A stretch of DNA of 64,000 nt from Legionella yabuuchiae (GCF_900640115.1 NZ_CAAAIW010000007.1:45721-109720); one strand, 5' to 3'; positions 46,350 through 56,727 are shown, counted from the stretch's first letter. The notes: generated by a model not told the origin, from the letters alone. A program made the numbers and translations.

Positions 46350-47417
46350 ATGAATTTTGTACAGGGAAAAACGTTTTTACTGGCTCTTTTATACAGCGTT
46401 TCTGTCGCTGTAAATGCAGGTGGGGATACTAAGCATAATGTCAGTACAATTCCAGAACAATCGCCAGGATTAGGTGGCAGTATTGGTGGTCTTTACATAC
46501 AACCCAGTGCGAATAATCTTGAATATGCCGTTTATACAATACCTCTCCCGCTTCCAGCACCTAATTGGTACCAACAGTCTGTTAAGCCTGATTATGCACC
46601 GGGATTTACACTGGGGGTGCATTATAATTTCGAAAGTAAACAGGACCAGGTTAAATTAGACTGGTTGCATTTTCAAAACACTGACTCCGCAAATTTTTCT
46701 GCCGAGCCAAATACCTCGGTTGGACCAGAATCCTACTTCGGACCGACAGAACAATTTTTGCTTAATACCGCAGCCAATAGTACAGTAAAATTTAACATAG
46801 ATCACGTTAACCTGGTGCTTAGCCATTTCCTTAACCTGAATGACACTATTCAACTTGAACTTCTTTTGGGCGCGAGCGCAGCTTATCTAAAAGAAGATAT
46901 TAAAAACAATTATTCTGGTCGTGATCCCGTCTTTGGCCCATATACTCACCGAGTCTACACGGACTCTAGCCTTACAGGATTTGGTCCACGGTTAGCAGTT
47001 GAAGGTCGTTATTTTGTGAATAATCACTTCGGAGCGAATGTTGGAATTGGAAGTAGCCTATTCGTCGGAAGCTTGTCTTCAAGCACCAATTTTACTTCAT
47101 GGACGGCAAATACCAACGGGCCGACTAACAGTACGCCAACCAACACAACGCTTTCGAATCAGCGACAGACCGTTGTTGTTCCTGAGATAGACGGTAACAT
47201 AGGATTATTTTACACAACGACTTTTAATCAAAATTCAACATTAACCTTCCAACTTGGTTATTTGTTCCAAGACTACATTAATTCGATTTATCAGGTGCTG
47301 CCTAGTTCTTTGGTGCCAACTGCTTGGGAAGCTGGAACGGTTGCTATCATCAGTCAAACCCAGCGTCAGAGTGACCTTTCCATGAATGGTCCTTATATAA
47401 AATTAGTCTATAAGTGA
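46350..47417 (+). CDS. Legionella-type outer-membrane beta-barrel protein
   Basis: 355 residues with a signal peptide (MNFVQGKTFLLALLYSVSVA, cleavage near VNA-GG). The mature part alternates short amphipathic strands, with SIGGLYIQPSANNLEY, GFTLGVHYNF and a C-terminus ending in the aromatic/hydrophobic GPYIKLVYK, as expected for a barrel. The pattern matches the Legionella major outer-membrane protein family, often present in many paralogues. A good AAAGGAG lies before the ATG. Function beyond a porin-like barrel is unknown. Confidence 0.82.
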   Translation: MNFVQGKTFLLALLYSVSVAVNAGGDTKHNVSTIPEQSPGLGGSIGGLYIQPSANNLEYAVYTIPLPLPAPNWYQQSVKPDYAPGFTLGVHYNFESKQDQVKLDWLHFQNTDSANFSAEPNTSVGPESYFGPTEQFLLNTAANSTVKFNIDHVNLVLSHFLNLNDTIQLELLLGASAAYLKEDIKNNYSGRDPVFGPYTHRVYTDSSLTGFGPRLAVEGRYFVNNHFGANVGIGSSLFVGSLSSSTNFTSWTANTNGPTNSTPTNTTLSNQRQTVVVPEIDGNIGLFYTTTFNQNSTLTFQLGYLFQDYINSIYQVLPSSLVPTAWEAGTVAIISQTQRQSDLSMNGPYIKLVYK

Positions 47418-47654
47418 CTTAAATTTATATTTTGGACTATTGCCAGTGGGCTAAGTCAACTTTTTTTCCTCTATGTCAAGATCCCGGACTGGTTCCGGGA
47501 ACATCCGTAGGCACTAGCAATGCCGCGGAAAAGTATCACGGGTATATTGCCCCTGAGTAACTAGGAAAAACCAAACTAAACCAAGACCAATAAAAATAGC
47601 ATTTAATAGACCATACAGTTATTATATGGAAATTTTGATTTTCCCTTTAGTAAC

Positions 47655-49226
47655 ATGTCAGCATCTGAGGCTATGGTTCCAAAACAGCAAAGTTTGTTGC
47701 GTTCAACAACACTCGTTTCCGTAATGACGTTTATGTCACGCATTATGGGCTTTTTACGCGATATGGTGATTGCGCAAACGTTTGGCGCAGGGGCAGGGAT
47801 GGATGCATTTTTTGTAGCCTTTCGAATCCCTAATTTTATGCGTCGACTATTTGCCGAAGGCGCATTTTCACAAGCATTTGTTCCTGTATTGGCTGAATAT
47901 CAGAAAACGCGAACCATCGATGAGGTTCGGCAATTTCTGGCACGAATTGCTGGTAGCCTCAGCGCCGTTTTGACACTAGTAACGGTGATTGGTGTGGTTG
48001 CTGCACCTGTGATTGTGTTTGTATTTGCTCCTGGGTTTGGAGAAGATAGTACTCGTTCTGTACTAGCCAGTGAAATGCTGCAGTTAACGTTTCCTTATTT
48101 AATGCTCATTTCTTTAACGGCCATGGCCGGCGCAATCTTAAATACCTATGGCTATTTCGGGGTTCCCGCGTTTACCCCTGTATTGCTTAATATCTCCATG
48201 ATTATCGCGGCGTTATACATTAGTCCTCATTTTGATCAACCGGTATTAGCGCTCGCTTGGGGGGTGCTCATTGCTGGAATTGCTCAGTTAGTATTTCAAA
48301 TTCCATTTCTTTACCACCGCAAGTTATTAGTAAAACCACGTTTTATATTTAATGATCCTGGTGTGAGAAAAGTATTAACACTTATGGTGCCGGCTTTATT
48401 TGGGGTATCCATTGCTCAAATTAATTTGATGGTCGATACGATTTTTGCCTCGTTTCTGCAAGTGGGGAGCGTCTCTTGGTTATTTTATACCGATCGCTTA
48501 ACTGATTTTCCTTTAGGGGTTTTCGGTGTTGCTATCGCTACGGTAATTTTACCCCATCTCTCAAGAAAACATGCGGAAAACAGCTCAAAACTTTATTCGA
48601 AAGCGCTGGATTGGGGACTGCGTGTGTTATTGCTTATTGGTATTCCGTCGGGGTTGGGACTGGCTTTTTTTGCAATCCCATTAATTGCGAGTTGTTTTGG
48701 GTACGGGCAATTTAGCTTAAACGATGTTTTACAGACGCAAAAAAGCTTATTTACGTTAGCTTTAGGCGTGCCAGCCTTTATGATGGTCAAAGTTCTGGCT
48801 TCGGGCTTTTATGCCAAGCAAAATATTAAAACCCCGGTTAAGGTTGGGGCGTTTGCTATGGTGGTTAATACTATTTTTTGCGCATTATTGATTGGCCCGT
48901 TAGCCCATGCCGGATTAACACTCGCTTCTACGATAGCTGGGTATATTAACTGTGGTATATTATTGTTTTTATTATTAAAACGCGATATTTATCAACCTTC
49001 TCCAGGTTGGTCAAAATTTTTAATTCAGTTGCTTATTGCCAATATCGTGATGACAGCTTACCTTTGGTGGGCTGTGGGTGATGTTGCTTACTGGATGACA
49101 AAACCTATTTTACACCGGTTAGGTTTATTATTAATGCAAGTGTTTATCGCGATGATTATTTATATAGTCTCCCTCGGTATTGTTGGGATGCGTCCAAGGC
49201 AGTTTCGCGGTCAGGTAAAGGAGTAA
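47655..49226 (+). CDS. murJ: MurJ (MviN), lipid II flippase
   Basis: 523 residues, about 14 membrane helices. Family motifs: MTFMSRIMGFLRDMVIAQTF, GAGAGMDAFFVAFRIPNFMR and RRLFAEGAFSQAFVPVLAEY at the N-terminus. The conserved charged residues that line the lipid II cavity lie in this region. Flips lipid-linked peptidoglycan precursor across the inner membrane. The next gene begins 3 bases after its stop. Confidence 0.96.
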   Translation: MSASEAMVPKQQSLLRSTTLVSVMTFMSRIMGFLRDMVIAQTFGAGAGMDAFFVAFRIPNFMRRLFAEGAFSQAFVPVLAEYQKTRTIDEVRQFLARIAGSLSAVLTLVTVIGVVAAPVIVFVFAPGFGEDSTRSVLASEMLQLTFPYLMLISLTAMAGAILNTYGYFGVPAFTPVLLNISMIIAALYISPHFDQPVLALAWGVLIAGIAQLVFQIPFLYHRKLLVKPRFIFNDPGVRKVLTLMVPALFGVSIAQINLMVDTIFASFLQVGSVSWLFYTDRLTDFPLGVFGVAIATVILPHLSRKHAENSSKLYSKALDWGLRVLLLIGIPSGLGLAFFAIPLIASCFGYGQFSLNDVLQTQKSLFTLALGVPAFMMVKVLASGFYAKQNIKTPVKVGAFAMVVNTIFCALLIGPLAHAGLTLASTIAGYINCGILLFLLLKRDIYQPSPGWSKFLIQLLIANIVMTAYLWWAVGDVAYWMTKPILHRLGLLLMQVFIAMIIYIVSLGIVGMRPRQFRGQVKE

Positions 49227-49229
49227 ATT

Positions 49230-50597
49230 ATGCAAGCAGAATCGTTTTACCAAACCACGAAGGAGCAGGCTGTTCCTCTTAGTTTAATGACGAAAGCTCA
49301 ATTTAAAGAACGAATTTCAGATGTTCCTGAGCCTATAAAAAATGCGATGGACACTCAGCAGTTTAAAGGAAATTTAGGCAATGTTGCGGTGATCTTTGAC
49401 GCAAAAGGTAAGATCGAGAAAGTGTTTATTGGCTCAGGGAATGGCGATGCGATTCAAGCTGTTGCTCAATCTGTTAATAGATTGCCTCAAGGAACCTATT
49501 ATTTTGAAGATACACTTCCTGAGCAGGCTATGATGATGTGGGCTTTATCGCAATATCGTTTTGACCGTTATAAAAATAATTCAGAAACGCCAACACGCGT
49601 GTTAGCGCTGGATGAGCTGACTCTAAACGAAGTGATCAGGGAAGCTGAAGCGGTGTTTTATGTGCGTGATTTAATCAATACTCCAGCAAATGATCTAGGT
49701 CCTGTAGAGTTAGCAAAAGCCGTATCGAACTTAGCGAGCCGCTATAATGCTGAATTTGAGCAGTGGGTCGGGGATGAGTTGTTGAGTCATAATTTTCCGG
49801 CGATCCATGCCGTTGGACGTGCAGCAAAAGAAGCGCCAAGATTATTATCTCTAACTTGGGGCGACCCTAAGCATCCTTTGGTGGCCTTAATTGGAAAAGG
49901 GGTTTGTTTTGATTCAGGTGGACTTGATGTAAAGCCATCTACGGCCATGCGACTGATGAAAAAAGATATGGGCGGAGCCGCTCAGGCCATGGGACTGGCT
50001 CAATGGATTATGAGTAAATCATTACCCATTCGTTTACTGGTATTAATTCCAGCGGTTGAAAATGCGATTAGTGGCGATTCTTTTCGACCAGGGGATGTGC
50101 TTACCATGAGAAACGGCCTTACCGTAGAGGTTGATAACACCGATGCTGAGGGGCGATTAGTGTTAGCCGACGCGATGGTTAAAGCGTGCGAGCAAAAACC
50201 AGAATTGCTCATCGATTTTGCTACATTAACTGGAGCTGCGCGTGTGGCGGTTGGTACGGATATTTCGGCTATGTTTACGGAGGATGATGAGCTAGCGGCC
50301 AATATCACTCAAGCTTCAATGAGAGCAAACGATCCTGTATGGCGCCTTCCTATGTTTTCTGGCTATAAGAGCTTGCTGGATTCTTCTGTGGCTGATTTGG
50401 CCAATGCAAGTGCCTCACCTTATGCAGGGGCAATTACCGCAGCCCTGTTTTTAAACGAATTTGTCCCCGAAGAACTTTCTTGGGTCCATTTCGATATTAT
50501 GGCTTGGAATGTCTCTAGTAAACCAGGAAAGCCAGAAGGCGGGGAAGCCATGGCAATGAAAGCAATGGCTTATTATTTAGCTGAGCGTTATGGGTGA
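49230..50597 (+). CDS. M17 leucyl aminopeptidase family protein (second paralogue)
   Basis: 455 residues. Two-metal M17 core with LIGKGVCFDSGGLDVKPSTA (catalytic Lys and metal Asp) and [15 protein letters not shown] (catalytic Arg). GDSFRPGDVLTMRNG precedes it. Only moderately similar to the other M17 enzyme at 51022-52470, so an old duplication or separate subfamily. Probably translated together with murJ (3-base gap). Cytoplasmic peptide turnover. Confidence 0.9.
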   Translation: MQAESFYQTTKEQAVPLSLMTKAQFKERISDVPEPIKNAMDTQQFKGNLGNVAVIFDAKGKIEKVFIGSGNGDAIQAVAQSVNRLPQGTYYFEDTLPEQAMMMWALSQYRFDRYKNNSETPTRVLALDELTLNEVIREAEAVFYVRDLINTPANDLGPVELAKAVSNLASRYNAEFEQWVGDELLSHNFPAIHAVGRAAKEAPRLLSLTWGDPKHPLVALIGKGVCFDSGGLDVKPSTAMRLMKKDMGGAAQAMGLAQWIMSKSLPIRLLVLIPAVENAISGDSFRPGDVLTMRNGLTVEVDNTDAEGRLVLADAMVKACEQKPELLIDFATLTGAARVAVGTDISAMFTEDDELAANITQASMRANDPVWRLPMFSGYKSLLDSSVADLANASASPYAGAITAALFLNEFVPEELSWVHFDIMAWNVSSKPGKPEGGEAMAMKAMAYYLAERYG

Positions 50598-50600
50598 TGC

Positions 50601-51038
50601 TTACTGATCGTCAATGTTATGGGTATAGAGCTCACAACGGTTTGAGCGATAATGGCGATAATGTTCTCGGCTTATTTCTTTGGCTTCCTCATTAGCGGCA
50701 ACAATTTCGATGATTCGTTTAAATCTTGCAGCAAAGGGCGGGATGCTGGTAGCAAGATTTAATAAAATATCGTTGAATCCGCGAGGTTCATCGCGATAAC
50801 CAATTTGAATCGGAGGTGGTGGCTCAGGCCCTTCTCCTTGGAGGTTATGGGGAATAAAGCTATCGTCTTTAAACGTCCATAATAATTCATCAAGACATTC
50901 TGCGTCTTGTTGCGAATTACAAAACACAAACACTCGATGATTTCGAAGATAGGCTTTTTCAAGCAAACGGCAAGCCAGCAACCATTCTCCTTGGGGCTGG
51001 TTGTGTTCTAGAAGATAAAAATCAACGCGCTGCGACAT
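50601..51038 (-). CDS. holC: DNA polymerase III chi subunit
   Basis: 145 residues; [20 protein letters not shown] + [13 protein letters not shown] and [17 protein letters not shown] are the HolC signature. Links SSB to the clamp loader through psi. Start overlaps the pepA 3' end by 17 bases, the usual pepA-holC arrangement. Confidence 0.94.
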   Translation of the reverse strand: MSQRVDFYLLEHNQPQGEWLLACRLLEKAYLRNHRVFVFCNSQQDAECLDELLWTFKDDSFIPHNLQGEGPEPPPPIQIGYRDEPRGFNDILLNLATSIPPFAARFKRIIEIVAANEEAKEISREHYRHYRSNRCELYTHNIDDQ

Positions 51039-52470
51039 GTCTTAACATCTGAATGAGTAAAGGAACGGGTCGACCAGTGGCATCACACTTTTTACCGCTA
51101 ACCCAAGCGCTGCCAGCAATATCTAAATGCGCCCAGGAGTAATTTTTCGTAAAACGAGATAAAAAACAAGCTGCGGTTATGCTGCTGGCAGAACGGTCAA
51201 ACGCTGAGTTAATCATATCTGCAACTTGACTATCCATCGCTGTTTGATAAGCCTCATCCAGGGGCAAACGCCAGGCTTTATCCAAGCTTTCACGTGCAGC
51301 GGACTCAATGAGTTTTGCCAATGCATCATCTGGTGTCATGAAACCGGTGTAAACGCTTCCTAGGGCAACGATCATAGCACCGGTTAGGGTCGCAATATCC
51401 AAGACCATCTCAGGCTTGTATTGCTCAGCATATGTAAGCGCATCCGCCATGACTAAACGACCTTCGGCATCGGTATTTAAGATTTCAATGGTTTGGCCTG
51501 ATAGGCTGGTTATAACATCCCCTGGTTTAACAGCTGTGCCGCTTGGCATGTTTTCAGCACAGGCTAAAAGCCCAATTACGTTTACCGGTAATTCAAGTAG
51601 AGAACATGCTTTTAACGTGCCTAGTACGGATGCCGCGCCGGTCATATCGTACTTCATTTCTGTCATTGCCTCGGCTGGTTTTAATGAAAGCCCGCCTGAA
51701 TCAAAGGTGACGCCTTTACCTACTAAGATAATAGGCGCTTTATCACCGCCGCCATGATAATGAACTTCGATTAATTTAGGCGGTTCAATACTACCTTGGG
51801 CAACTGCCAGCAAAGCGCCCATACCAAGCTCTTGCATCTCATGTTTTTCAATGATTTTTACACTTAATTGTTTCTGAGTACTCCCTAATTCCATCGCTTG
51901 ATTGGCAAGATAGGTAGGGGTGCAGATGTTCGCTGGCGTATTGGCTAAAGTTTTACAAAATCGAATGCCTTCAGATAGCGCTTTGGCATCAATGACTGTT
52001 TTAGGAAGCGCTTCAGGACAATATACGTTTACTTCTTTGAGCGCATAGGGCTTTTTCCCTTTGCTCTTATAATCGAGCAATTGATAACACTCAGCATCAA
52101 AGTCTAGGATCATCCGTTCAAGTTGCTGGTTAGGATTTAAATCATGAATAGCAGGCAATGCCAATGTTGCTGATTTGAATCGATGTTTTAATAAGTGAGC
52201 AGCCAATTCTTTGGTGCGCTTTCGTAATGCCTCGGCGGTATAATCTTCTTGTTTACCGCAATGAATGATCAGTAAACTATGCCCATCAACATCCATTTGC
52301 CAAACATAATCACCTGCTTCTTTTAGACGTGTGCTCAGTCTTTCAACTAAGTTTTGATGATCTGAAGATAAATTTGCGATAAAATTGGAATATTTTTTAT
52401 CATCCAATAGACCAAGAACCAAACATTCACTGGCGCTATGGCTTAAGTCAGTGATTAAATTGTAATTCAT
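51022..52470 (-). CDS. pepA: Leucyl aminopeptidase
   Basis: 482 residues. [20 protein letters not shown] (Lys, Asp ligands) and [20 protein letters not shown] (Arg) mark the M17 active site; the N-terminal domain is typical of PepA. Removes N-terminal residues; in E. coli PepA also binds DNA at cer and carAB. Divergent from lptF with about 80 bases between, the common pepA/lptFG layout. Confidence 0.95.
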   Translation of the reverse strand: MNYNLITDLSHSASECLVLGLLDDKKYSNFIANLSSDHQNLVERLSTRLKEAGDYVWQMDVDGHSLLIIHCGKQEDYTAEALRKRTKELAAHLLKHRFKSATLALPAIHDLNPNQQLERMILDFDAECYQLLDYKSKGKKPYALKEVNVYCPEALPKTVIDAKALSEGIRFCKTLANTPANICTPTYLANQAMELGSTQKQLSVKIIEKHEMQELGMGALLAVAQGSIEPPKLIEVHYHGGGDKAPIILVGKGVTFDSGGLSLKPAEAMTEMKYDMTGAASVLGTLKACSLLELPVNVIGLLACAENMPSGTAVKPGDVITSLSGQTIEILNTDAEGRLVMADALTYAEQYKPEMVLDIATLTGAMIVALGSVYTGFMTPDDALAKLIESAARESLDKAWRLPLDEAYQTAMDSQVADMINSAFDRSASSITAACFLSRFTKNYSWAHLDIAGSAWVSGKKCDATGRPVPLLIQMLRHVAAR

Positions 52471-52552
52471 GTAAAATCCTCATCTGAGGTAAAAGGATTA
52501 GTTTACTTAGGTTAAGCCTAGTTTTCTACTAGGTAGATGCTTCAAACGTAAT

Positions 52553-53650
52553 ATGAGGGTAAATAGACGCGTGATTATTTTCCGATACCTGGCCAAAGAA
52601 GTATTTGTCACGCTGGCATCGCTAACCACGATCCTCTTGCTCATTTTTATGAGCAATCAATTTATGCGTTATTTAAGTCGAGCAGCTAGCGGCCAGATTC
52701 CTGCGGTATTCATCCTGAAGCTCATGATGTTGGAAATGCCAAATCTCATGGGGTTATTGTTGCCATTAGGGTTTTATGTGGCCTTATTAATTGCTTATGG
52801 CCGATTGTATGCAGAAAGTGAAATGACGGTGCTACAAGCATGTGGGTATGGCCCCAACCAATTGCTGAAGCATAGTTTTATTATGGCAGTGGTGGTTTCT
52901 GTAATTGTCTTAGTCATCATGCTTTGGGGGAGTCCTTTAATTGCGGTGGAGCGAGCAAAGCTATTAAGAACCTCAGGCATACAAACCTTAATTCAGACCA
53001 TTGTTCCTGGGCGTTTTCGAGAAGTTCAAGCTGGGCGCCAAGTGTTTTATGTAGAAGAGATGAATCCCGCTCATACCATCGCAAAACATGTTTTTTTAGC
53101 GAAGCTTAATGAGAGTGACGGTAAAAACCAATGGGATGTTTTGTGGGCAGATAAAGCGTTTGTTAAATCTGATGATCAAACTGGGGAAAATTATATCGTT
53201 TTTAAGGATGGCAAAGCTTATCAGGGTGTACCGGGGCGAGCGGATTATCAGGTTGTAGAGTTTGAACGATACCAGACGCGATTGCCCCATCCTGTCGTTG
53301 CAGTAAAAAATGATATTCGAACGGCAGAAACCAAAGCCTTGTTGCCGATATTGAATTCCGATCCAAAAAAAGTCGCAGAACTTCAATGGCGCTTGTCTGT
53401 TCCAATCATGGTGCTCACGCTTACTTTAGTGGCAGTTCCCTTGAGTCGTGTGAATCCGCGAGCAGGAAAATTTGCAAAACTACTGCCAGCGCTGATGGTG
53501 TATATCATTTATGCCAACCTCATGTTTGTCGCGCGTGATTGGCTCATTGCCGGTAAAACGCCTCTATGGCTCGGCATTTGGTGGATACATATTCCGGTAC
53601 TTATACTTGGAATTTATTTAATCTGGCGCAATCAGGTCAAATTATCATGA
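52553..53650 (+). CDS. lptF: LptF, LPS export permease
   Basis: 365 residues from ATG 52553; a later GTG 52571 is preceded by GAGGG and cannot be excluded. Three N-terminal and three C-terminal membrane helices with a large periplasmic beta-jellyroll between (about 130-260). Opens VIIFRYLAKEVFVTLASLTT. With LptG and LptB it extracts LPS from the inner membrane. Stop overlaps the lptG ATG (ATGA). Confidence 0.94.
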   Translation: MRVNRRVIIFRYLAKEVFVTLASLTTILLLIFMSNQFMRYLSRAASGQIPAVFILKLMMLEMPNLMGLLLPLGFYVALLIAYGRLYAESEMTVLQACGYGPNQLLKHSFIMAVVVSVIVLVIMLWGSPLIAVERAKLLRTSGIQTLIQTIVPGRFREVQAGRQVFYVEEMNPAHTIAKHVFLAKLNESDGKNQWDVLWADKAFVKSDDQTGENYIVFKDGKAYQGVPGRADYQVVEFERYQTRLPHPVVAVKNDIRTAETKALLPILNSDPKKVAELQWRLSVPIMVLTLTLVAVPLSRVNPRAGKFAKLLPALMVYIIYANLMFVARDWLIAGKTPLWLGIWWIHIPVLILGIYLIWRNQVKLS

Positions 53651-54717
53651 CACCTAGATTATTAAACCGATACATTGCTAAAAACGTATTATCTGCGATT
53701 GCACTAGTGACCCTAATGCTGGCTGGCTTACAAATTTTTATTTTGTTTGTGAACCAACTAGATGATTTGGGTAAGGCCAATTATGGCATCATAGAGGCGG
53801 CTCAATTTGTTATGCTGCAAATGCCTTATCAAGTTTATTTGTTTTTTCCTATGGCCAGTCTTTTAGGAAGTTTGATTGGTCTAGGCATTATGGCGAATTA
53901 CCATGAGCTAGTGGTGATGCGCGCGGCAGGCATGTCCATTTGGCAGGTTACGTTGGCAGTATTGAAGGCCGCGTTTTTAGTGATTTTTCTGGTGACCGCA
54001 ATTGGTGAAACGATTGTGCCTCGGCTTGCGGCGATGGCTAATGATCAAAAACTGCAAGCGATGAGTGAAGGTCAAGCCCTTCGGACCGCCAAAGGAATGT
54101 GGTTAAGAAATCAAAATGATTTTATAACCATTGGGACCGTACTATCTGAATATGAATTAAAACGGGTGTTTCAATTTCATTTTGATGAGACACATCGTTT
54201 GCGATATACCCGAAAAATCGATTCATTAAACTTCAAGCAAGGCATTTGGACGGCCCATAATGTTCATGAATCCACGATCAACCCAGATCATACCAAAGCG
54301 ACTCACTATGACACCCTGACTTGGGATGTTCCCTTAAAACCAAACATTTTAAAAATTGGCGGCGATGAGCCTGATGAGATGACCCTTCCCGAACTCCAAC
54401 GTTATCTGCGGGTTCAAAAGAAAAACCACCAGTCGGCTGTGAATTATCAGCTGGCCTATTGGCAAAGACTGTTGCAACCATTAACCACTGTTATCATGAT
54501 GATATTGGCCATTCCCTTTATTTTTGGTCCTTTACGATCGTCTACTATGGGGTCAAAATTGTTAGCAGGAGCAACCATGGGGTTTGGTTTTCATATGATT
54601 AACCGTATTTTTGGTCCTATTAGTCAAGTATTTCAGCTACCAGTCATTATCGCGGCATTTGGCCCGCTTTTATTGTTTTCCCTACTTGGACTCTATTTAA
54701 TGAAACGAGTGAAGTAA
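53647..54717 (+). CDS. lptG: LptG, LPS export permease
   Basis: Start ATG 53647 overlaps the lptF stop by 4 bases and gives 356 residues. An upstream extension inside lptF is an artefact of the open frame. MTPRLLNRYIAKNVLSAIAL starts the first membrane helix; same six-helix plus jellyroll build as LptF. Partner of LptF in the LptB2FG transporter. Confidence 0.94.
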   Translation: MTPRLLNRYIAKNVLSAIALVTLMLAGLQIFILFVNQLDDLGKANYGIIEAAQFVMLQMPYQVYLFFPMASLLGSLIGLGIMANYHELVVMRAAGMSIWQVTLAVLKAAFLVIFLVTAIGETIVPRLAAMANDQKLQAMSEGQALRTAKGMWLRNQNDFITIGTVLSEYELKRVFQFHFDETHRLRYTRKIDSLNFKQGIWTAHNVHESTINPDHTKATHYDTLTWDVPLKPNILKIGGDEPDEMTLPELQRYLRVQKKNHQSAVNYQLAYWQRLLQPLTTVIMMILAIPFIFGPLRSSTMGSKLLAGATMGFGFHMINRIFGPISQVFQLPVIIAAFGPLLLFSLLGLYLMKRVK

Positions 54718-55476
54718 ATGAAATTTATCCGACCCTTTTTAGAAGCAATCATTAATCCTTTTTTTCTCACGGTTATTTTATTTCTAGGGTGCCTCATTGT
54801 TTTGACTAGGAGAGGAAATTCTCGAGCGGTTAAAGTAGGGTTTTTAATGGTGTTTATCTGTCTACTGACTTTTAGCACCGCCTTTTTGCCTCGCTATTTA
54901 ACGAAACAGCTTGAAGGGCAGTACACACCCATTTTGGAACCAAATCCATCCATTCAGCGGATTGTTGTGCTTGGGGGTGGTCAATATCAATATGCAAACT
55001 CGCCTTCAAATAATTTACTAACCAGTGCAAGTACCCGGCGGCTAATGGAAGGGGTTAGACTATATCGTCTGCTTCCTGGCTCCAAATTAATTCTTTCAGG
55101 TGGAAATTTCAATGGCGAGCCTTCTGAAGCAAGCCGAATGTTTGATTTAACCCAGTGGTTTGAAATCCCTTCAAAAGACATTGTATTAGAAACAGCTTCA
55201 ATTAATACAGCGGACCAAGCCCGTGAGTTAAAACAGTTATTAAAAGGCCAGTCTTTTTATTTAGTCACTTCAGCGATTCATATGCCTCGTTCCATGGCCT
55301 TGTTTCAAAAACAAGGCTTGACTCCAATCGCTGCTCCAACTGATTTCACCTTTTATTGGTCTGATGAGCGATGGGAAAAATTGTTTTTCCCAAATCCTAA
55401 AAACTTCGCCTATTTAAACATTGCGTGGCATGAAATTTTAGGAAGGATTTGGGCTAATTTAACGGGAATCATTTAG
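54718..55476 (+). CDS. YdcF/ElyC-like DUF218 membrane protein
   Basis: 252 residues; two N-terminal membrane helices, then a DUF218 domain with IVVLGGGQYQYA, MEGVRLYRLLPGSKLILSGG and LVTSAIHMPRSMALFQKQGL. ElyC and SanA of this family affect envelope integrity and undecaprenyl-phosphate use in E. coli. Starts immediately after the lptG stop, so likely co-transcribed with lptFG. Confidence 0.85.
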   Translation: MKFIRPFLEAIINPFFLTVILFLGCLIVLTRRGNSRAVKVGFLMVFICLLTFSTAFLPRYLTKQLEGQYTPILEPNPSIQRIVVLGGGQYQYANSPSNNLLTSASTRRLMEGVRLYRLLPGSKLILSGGNFNGEPSEASRMFDLTQWFEIPSKDIVLETASINTADQARELKQLLKGQSFYLVTSAIHMPRSMALFQKQGLTPIAAPTDFTFYWSDERWEKLFFPNPKNFAYLNIAWHEILGRIWANLTGII

Positions 55477-55771
55477 TTTGTTCTTGCGATTCTGAAAGCC
55501 ATTCGCTCAAAACACTGATTATTTTACGCGCTTGCTCTTCACTGGAAATATTAAATTTAGATTTTTGCCAATATTGATTGTTTCGTTTTTGATAGCGGCG
55601 TATTGAATACTTTACAGGGCCATAGGCTTGTTTAGAATGTTCCCATTCTTGATAGCGATATAAAATGGTAGTCCAAGCACCTTTGGAAAGAATACACTTA
55701 TCCAATTCTTTGATTGTTTCAATACCGTTTTCGCTATAAGCGATGGTTAAATCGTCAATTGTTTCACTCAT
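55469..55771 (-). CDS. Small hypothetical protein, basic and aromatic
   Basis: 100 residues. Contains ILYRYQEWEHSKQAYGPVKY and SIRRYQKRNNQYWQKSKFNI, then an acidic helical end. No motif I can name. Converges with the ElyC-like gene, overlapping its stop by 8 bases. Similar ~100-residue proteins with Y/W-rich cores occur in Legionella-like genomes (recollection only). Confidence 0.6.
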   Translation of the reverse strand: MSETIDDLTIAYSENGIETIKELDKCILSKGAWTTILYRYQEWEHSKQAYGPVKYSIRRYQKRNNQYWQKSKFNISSEEQARKIISVLSEWLSESQEQTK

Positions 55772-55844
55772 AAAAAGAATCCTAAATTATAAAAATAAAA
55801 CACACTCATTATGTCAGGGCCTTCTTCGCATAAAAAAGATTGTC

Positions 55845-55927
55845 GTCTTTGCGAACGAAGTGAATAATCCAGTACAGGATTTTAACAACGTTTCCATCTG
55901 GATTGCTTCGCTAACGCTCGCAAAGAC
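55845..55927. repeat. Imperfect palindrome ending GTCTTTGCG / CGCAAAGAC
   Basis: GTCTTTGCGAACGAAGTGAA + TAATCCAG at the left is mirrored by CTGGATTGCTTCGC...GCTCGCAAAGAC at the right. Arms pair over about 25 bases with small bulges around a 30-base loop. Same style as other dispersed palindromes here. Non-coding. Confidence 0.7.
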
Positions 55928-56012
55928 CAGTTATTTTCTTATTGAGTCAAGAACAAACTGTTCATGCGTAGGCCCGGTTATGCGTTCAAATCTTGATTGA
56001 TACGTATCTTGA

Positions 56013-56600
56013 TCATTGGCTAATGGATTCTAATTTGCCATTTATGATTGTCAAGCTAAAAGGTTGTTGAAATTTATCGTTTTGATAAACCCAAACCTCT
56101 GGTTTTTGATTGGTGGGTACAGGTTGGTTGATGTAAGTGTTATTAACCGTAGAAGGTGATCCGCAGGCTTGATAAACTTTGCTTTGATCATCTCCAATTG
56201 CAATGTTACCTCCTGAACACATGGATATAGCATTAGAGCTAGAGCCATTGAACTGTATTCCAATGACTTTATTGTTCATGATATTAACTTCTAAATTTAC
56301 ACCGCTAGGTCCTTGCGGCAAAGACCATTGATCATATACGTTCGAGACTCCACCCCAGGATTCAAATCCAGAATTTAACGAATTATAAATGAGTTGGGTC
56401 ACAGCGACGCGCTTAGTAACTCGGTCACCAACTTGCCTATTCAGCGGTGGGCCACAAGCCGCAAGGACTTGGTCAGTAGTCATTCCTACTTTGACATAAG
56501 CAGAATTTTCAGGGCAATAAATCGAATCCTGTGCGAATATGGCCATAGGTAGCAGTGATGCGGCCAAAAACAATAGAAAGTTTCGCGTCATGAATTGCAC
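56013..56600 (-). CDS. Secreted DUF2845-type protein
   Basis: 195 residues. Signal peptide MTRNFLLFLAASLLPMAIFA, then CPENSAYVKVGMTTDQVLAA + CGPPLNRQ, and a second similar CGSPSTVNN: two SmpA/BamE-like half-domains of the V.vGmt..qVl..cG.P type. Predicted periplasmic; function unknown. Two ATGs (56600, 56591) are possible; the second leaves a better signal peptide. Confidence 0.75.
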   Translation of the reverse strand: MQFMTRNFLLFLAASLLPMAIFAQDSIYCPENSAYVKVGMTTDQVLAACGPPLNRQVGDRVTKRVAVTQLIYNSLNSGFESWGGVSNVYDQWSLPQGPSGVNLEVNIMNNKVIGIQFNGSSSNAISMCSGGNIAIGDDQSKVYQACGSPSTVNNTYINQPVPTNQKPEVWVYQNDKFQQPFSLTIINGKLESISQ

Positions 56601-56727
56601 CTAATAAAGAACTTATCCTTATTATAGCCAGAACCCAAAAAATTTGCTGTTTTTAGCGATTCACTCTATCTCTTAGGCGGATAGGATGTCAAATAAGCTG
56701 TCAACCACATATTTCCACGATTCCTTA

